Shown here in pieces: positions 6,985 through 8,276 of a stretch of DNA of 8,276 bases. Position 1 is the first letter of the stretch. The number at the start of each line of letters is the position of its first letter. The notes under the pieces were generated by a model, which saw only the letters and a list, made by a program, of their open reading frames with translations, ran no database searches and was not told the origin of the DNA. Made by a program: the position numbers and the translations under genes. The DNA comes from an uncultured Eubacteriales bacterium (GTDB lineage: Bacteria > Bacillota > Clostridia > Oscillospirales > CAG-272). The DNA is taken from assembly GCA_900547565.1 (NCBI GenBank), contig URHI01000085.1, positions 1-8,276 of the forward strand, in the 5' to 3' direction.

Positions 6985-7014
6985 TTGAATTCCTCCTGTT
7001 TTTTGTTTTATTTC

Positions 7015-7034
7015 GCAGTGTATGCTTCCACTGC
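7015..7034 (-). promoter_or_regulatory. Short inverted repeat in the operon leader
   Basis: GCAGTG (7015-7020) and CACTGC (7029-7034) form a perfect 6-bp GC-rich repeat with an 8-base loop. It lies 30 bases upstream of the binding-protein start codon, just ahead of its ribosome binding site. It may be an operator half-site pair or a leader hairpin; the length is short enough for chance. Confidence 0.3.
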
Positions 7035-7050
7035 AGATCACATTTTATAT

Positions 7051-7093
7051 ATGGCCGAATTCCAAATCTATTTCCTTGGATCAATTTGGCCAT
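7051..7093. promoter_or_regulatory. 43-base imperfect palindrome, candidate operator or leader hairpin
   Basis: ATGGCC (7051-7056) is mirrored by GGCCAT (7088-7093), and inside it TCCAA (7061-7065) by TTGGA (7076-7080), with unequal AT-rich joints between. The element lies about 67 bases from the binding-protein start. If the operon promoter is the one proposed near 7171-7197, it falls within the untranslated leader. Confidence 0.35.
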
Positions 7094-7095
7094 CC

Positions 7096-7126
7096 ATACT
7101 ATTTCTACTTTGAGGGACAGTAGTAT
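7096..7126. promoter_or_regulatory. Inverted repeat next to the 43-base palindrome
   Basis: ATACTA (7096-7101) and TAGTAT (7121-7126) form a 6-bp inverted repeat. Within it, CTACT (7105-7109) and AGTAG (7119-7123) offer an alternative pairing that shares bases with the outer one. The two stems are mutually exclusive in the same transcript. It lies three bases from the 7051-7093 palindrome. Confidence 0.25.
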
Positions 7127-7157
7127 CCCATATAATATATGCCGGGATTGTGAATCA

Positions 7158-7178
7158 TGTATATCTTGCCTGTATATC
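7158..7178. promoter_or_regulatory. Direct repeat TGTATATC, candidate AraC-protein site
   Basis: TGTATATC occurs at 7158-7165 and again at 7171-7178, a 13-base step. TCATG followed by T or C is also repeated, at 7155, 7177 and 7189. AraC-type regulators commonly bind direct repeats near divergent promoters. The second copy overlaps the candidate -10 of the operon promoter, which would suit repression or competition better than activation. The region is AT-rich, so chance similarity is a real alternative. Confidence 0.3.
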
Positions 7179-7197
7179 ATGCTTTGGTTCATGTCAA
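7171..7197 (-). promoter_or_regulatory. Candidate promoter of the sugar operon
   Basis: On the minus strand a perfect TTGACA -35 (7192-7197) is followed after 15 bases by TATACA (7171-7176). The spacer is shorter than the ideal 17 and the -10 matches at 4 of 6 positions, as expected for an activator-dependent promoter. Transcription would begin near 7164 and give a leader of about 180 bases before the binding-protein gene. Confidence 0.35.
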
Positions 7198-7268
7198 TAT
7201 TAACTCATAAGGCCCGATATAACAACCGTTTTTTCTGTATTGTAGGTATAATTTTCTGAACAAGGCAC

Positions 7269-7297
7269 TTGACTTTGCACCGCATATATATTATGCT
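7269..7297 (+). promoter_or_regulatory. Candidate promoter of the AraC-type regulator gene
   Basis: TTGACT (7269-7274) matches the -35 consensus at 5 of 6 positions. After a 17-base spacer, TATGCT (7292-7297) matches the -10 at 4 of 6. Transcription would start near 7304, leaving a very short leader that just contains the GGAGG ribosome binding site at 7309-7313. Confidence 0.45.
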
Positions 7298-7317
7298 GTG
7301 CACAGATTGGAGGACTG

Positions 7318-8136
7318 ATGCATTTGCCAGAGCATGAAAAAAATATTCCGCTCAAATATCTTGCTTCCGTTGCCGGCGGCAGCAAAAGGCTCGTCCGGTG
7401 CCGCCATTTCAATCAAAACAGCGATATATGGATACTTGACGAACACGCACATAATTTTGTTGAACTTATTTACTTTCTCAACGGTGAAGCTCAAGTGGAA
7501 ACATCTCAAGGAAAAACAAATTTGACACTCTATGATGTGCTCATACACCCTTCAAACGTCAAACACCATGAATTTGTTGACCTGCACATGCGGCAGGAAA
7601 TAATCAACCTTGGCGTTGAGGTCGAGTCCGATTTCGATATGGGTGATTCTTTTGTTCTGAAAGATAATACCGGCAACATCCGGCGCATCTTTCGTATGCT
7701 TGACTATCATTTCAACGCTTCTGATCTGATGCATGAGGAGCTGGAGGATCAACTTCTGTGCCTGCTGTTCGTCTATCTTCAGAAAAGTGCACATGAACAG
7801 ATCTGCTCGGAGTATAGCATCATTGACCGTGTGGTGGAGTATGTACAGGAGAACTACCGCAGCTCGCTGAGTGTCAAAGAACTGGCTGATTACGCACACG
7901 TCAGCGAGTCCTATCTTTCAAGGCTGATGTCATTCCATATTGGTATTCCGCCCATGAAGTATGTCAACACCATACGCATTGAAAATGCCAAACAAGCGCT
8001 CAAGTCTGACACACCGATCGCACAGATAGCCGCATTGGTCGGTTTTATGGAGCAAAAATACTTCAGTACGGTCTTCAAGCGTGAGACTGGGCTGACTCCG
8101 TCCGAGTATAGAAGCCGCATTCACACAGCCGACTGA
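7318..8136 (+). CDS. AraC-family transcriptional regulator with cupin sensor domain
   Basis: A 272-residue transcription factor. Residues about 25-100 form a cupin-like sensor domain with HAHNFVELIYFLNGEAQV (43-60; His43, His45 and Glu49 resemble a cupin motif) and LIHPSNVKHHEF (75-86). A helical linker follows (about 120-165). The C-terminal AraC DNA-binding domain has two helix-turn-helix units: LSVKELADYAHVSESYLSRL (184-203) and IAQIAALVGFMEQKYFSTVF (234-253), ending in the family motif KRETGLTPSEYR (254-265). The start at 7318 is preceded by GGAGG with a short 4-base gap. The gene is divergent from the seven-gene sugar operon, the standard arrangement for a local regulator, so it probably controls that operon and perhaps itself in response to the imported sugar or an intermediate. 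Phe-Met-Glu in the second recognition helix region (more often Phe-x-Asp/Asn) is a mild variation. The family call is firm; the target and ligand are inferred. Confidence 0.94.
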   Translation: MHLPEHEKNIPLKYLASVAGGSKRLVRCRHFNQNSDIWILDEHAHNFVELIYFLNGEAQVETSQGKTNLTLYDVLIHPSNVKHHEFVDLHMRQEIINLGVEVESDFDMGDSFVLKDNTGNIRRIFRMLDYHFNASDLMHEELEDQLLCLLFVYLQKSAHEQICSEYSIIDRVVEYVQENYRSSLSVKELADYAHVSESYLSRLMSFHIGIPPMKYVNTIRIENAKQALKSDTPIAQIAALVGFMEQKYFSTVFKRETGLTPSEYRSRIHTAD

Positions 8137-8176
8137 ATGCTTCTACAAATATGCAAAAGGGTTGTCTCACGAAAAT

Positions 8177-8206
8177 CCGGCCCTCCCCCAAAAAACAAAG
8201 GCCCGG
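8177..8206. terminator. GC-rich hairpin downstream of the regulator
   Basis: CCGGCCCT (8177-8184) pairs with AGGCCCGG (8199-8206) with one mismatch around a 14-base C/A-rich loop. It lies 40 bases after the AraC-type stop. On the plus strand it is followed by CTCTTATACTATTTCTTTAG, moderately T-rich; on the minus strand by ATTTTCG. It could terminate the regulator transcript, or one entering from the right, or both. Confidence 0.4.
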
Positions 8207-8276
8207 CTCTTATACTATTTCTTTAGGGTCTATCTGAAAACCGGAAATATGACCAACAGCGAGGGATTTTTCGTCT
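8207..8276. other. Right-end stretch with no supported gene
   Basis: Seventy bases after the hairpin carry no start codon with a ribosome binding site. Short open frames enter from the right edge on the minus strand and end within this stretch or at the hairpin, so the tail of a gene lying outside the window is possible. None of the short peptides is recognisable. Confidence 0.3.

Larger units (their letters stand above)
6985..7317. promoter_or_regulatory. Divergent regulatory region between the operon and the AraC gene
   Basis: This 333-base non-coding, AT-rich stretch separates the start codons of the binding-protein gene (minus) and the AraC-type regulator (plus), so it should hold both promoters and the regulator's binding sites. 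It contains a -35/-10 candidate for each direction, a short direct repeat at 7158-7178 and inverted repeats at 7015-7034, 7051-7093 and 7096-7126, described separately. No catabolite-response element, tRNA, known riboswitch or credible gene was recognised in it. Confidence 0.75.

Noticed and set aside
6985..7041. Longer binding-protein start at 7041
   Set aside because: An AGGAGG site 7 bases before the ATG at 6984 and the signal peptide that begins there settle the start.
6457..7113. Open frame of 218 codons on the plus strand opposite the binding-protein gene
   Set aside because: It is antisense to a well-supported lipoprotein gene, runs across that gene's start and ribosome binding site, and its product is Cys/Arg-rich with no recognisable domain.
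7131..7136. Perfect TATAAT as the regulator's -10 box
   Set aside because: The best -35 (TTGAGG at 7110-7115) is only 15 bases away and matches poorly, and the site is nearly 190 bases from the regulator start; the 7269-7297 pair is better placed.
7247..7252. A second perfect TATAAT on the plus strand
   Set aside because: No -35-like hexamer occurs 16-18 bases upstream and there is no extended -10 TG, so it is probably chance in AT-rich DNA.
6985..7317. CcpA catabolite-response element or known riboswitch
   Set aside because: I looked for the 14-base cre pattern and for familiar riboswitch cores on both strands and found none.

Overview
The window looks like part of a Clostridia-type (Gram-positive, low-to-mid GC Bacillota) chromosome, probably from a gut or anaerobic organism. 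This is an inference from the strong AGGAGG-type ribosome binding sites 7-8 bases before most starts, a lipoprotein-type solute-binding protein (N-terminal lipobox, Ala/Glu-rich linker), an AraC-type regulator divergent from a sugar transporter operon, and a base composition near 50% GC by eye. Nothing in the window fixes the species.

Layout: one seven-gene operon on the minus strand fills positions 126-6984. In transcription order it encodes a sugar-type solute-binding lipoprotein (5989-6984), a first small metal-dependent amidohydrolase (5147-5926), an SGNH/GDSL-fold hydrolase-like protein (4448-5083), a second amidohydrolase paralogous to the first (3602-4387), an RbsA/MglA-type double ATPase (2075-3586), an RbsC-type permease (1060-2058) and a PfkB-family sugar kinase (126-1067). 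A hairpin at 26-58 probably ends the operon. On the plus strand, an AraC-family regulator (7318-8136) is transcribed divergently across a 333-base intergenic region that holds promoter candidates, a short direct repeat and several inverted repeats. The last 140 bases hold a GC-rich hairpin and a possible insertion-sequence end, but no supported gene.

How the genes fit together (inference): the lipoprotein, permease and ATPase form a complete CUT2-type ABC importer for a monosaccharide or sugar-like small molecule. Its intact arrangement and the PfkB kinase suggest uptake followed by phosphorylation. The three hydrolase-fold proteins probably remodel the imported compound, for example by lactone, ester or amide opening. 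The AraC protein is the likely substrate-responsive switch. No glycoside hydrolase, isomerase, dehydrogenase or aldolase is encoded here, so the pathway is incomplete in the window and the substrate cannot be named.

The most unusual point is that all three hydrolase-fold proteins depart from their family's active-site consensus. The SGNH protein has Thr in place of the nucleophilic Ser and Pro in place of the oxyanion-hole Asn. Both amidohydrolases keep the four metal-ligand His but carry Glu where the strand-8 Asp is expected. Together with two intercistronic hairpins that each begin exactly 10 bases after a stop codon, this makes the operon a candidate for an uncharacterised carbohydrate-modification pathway.
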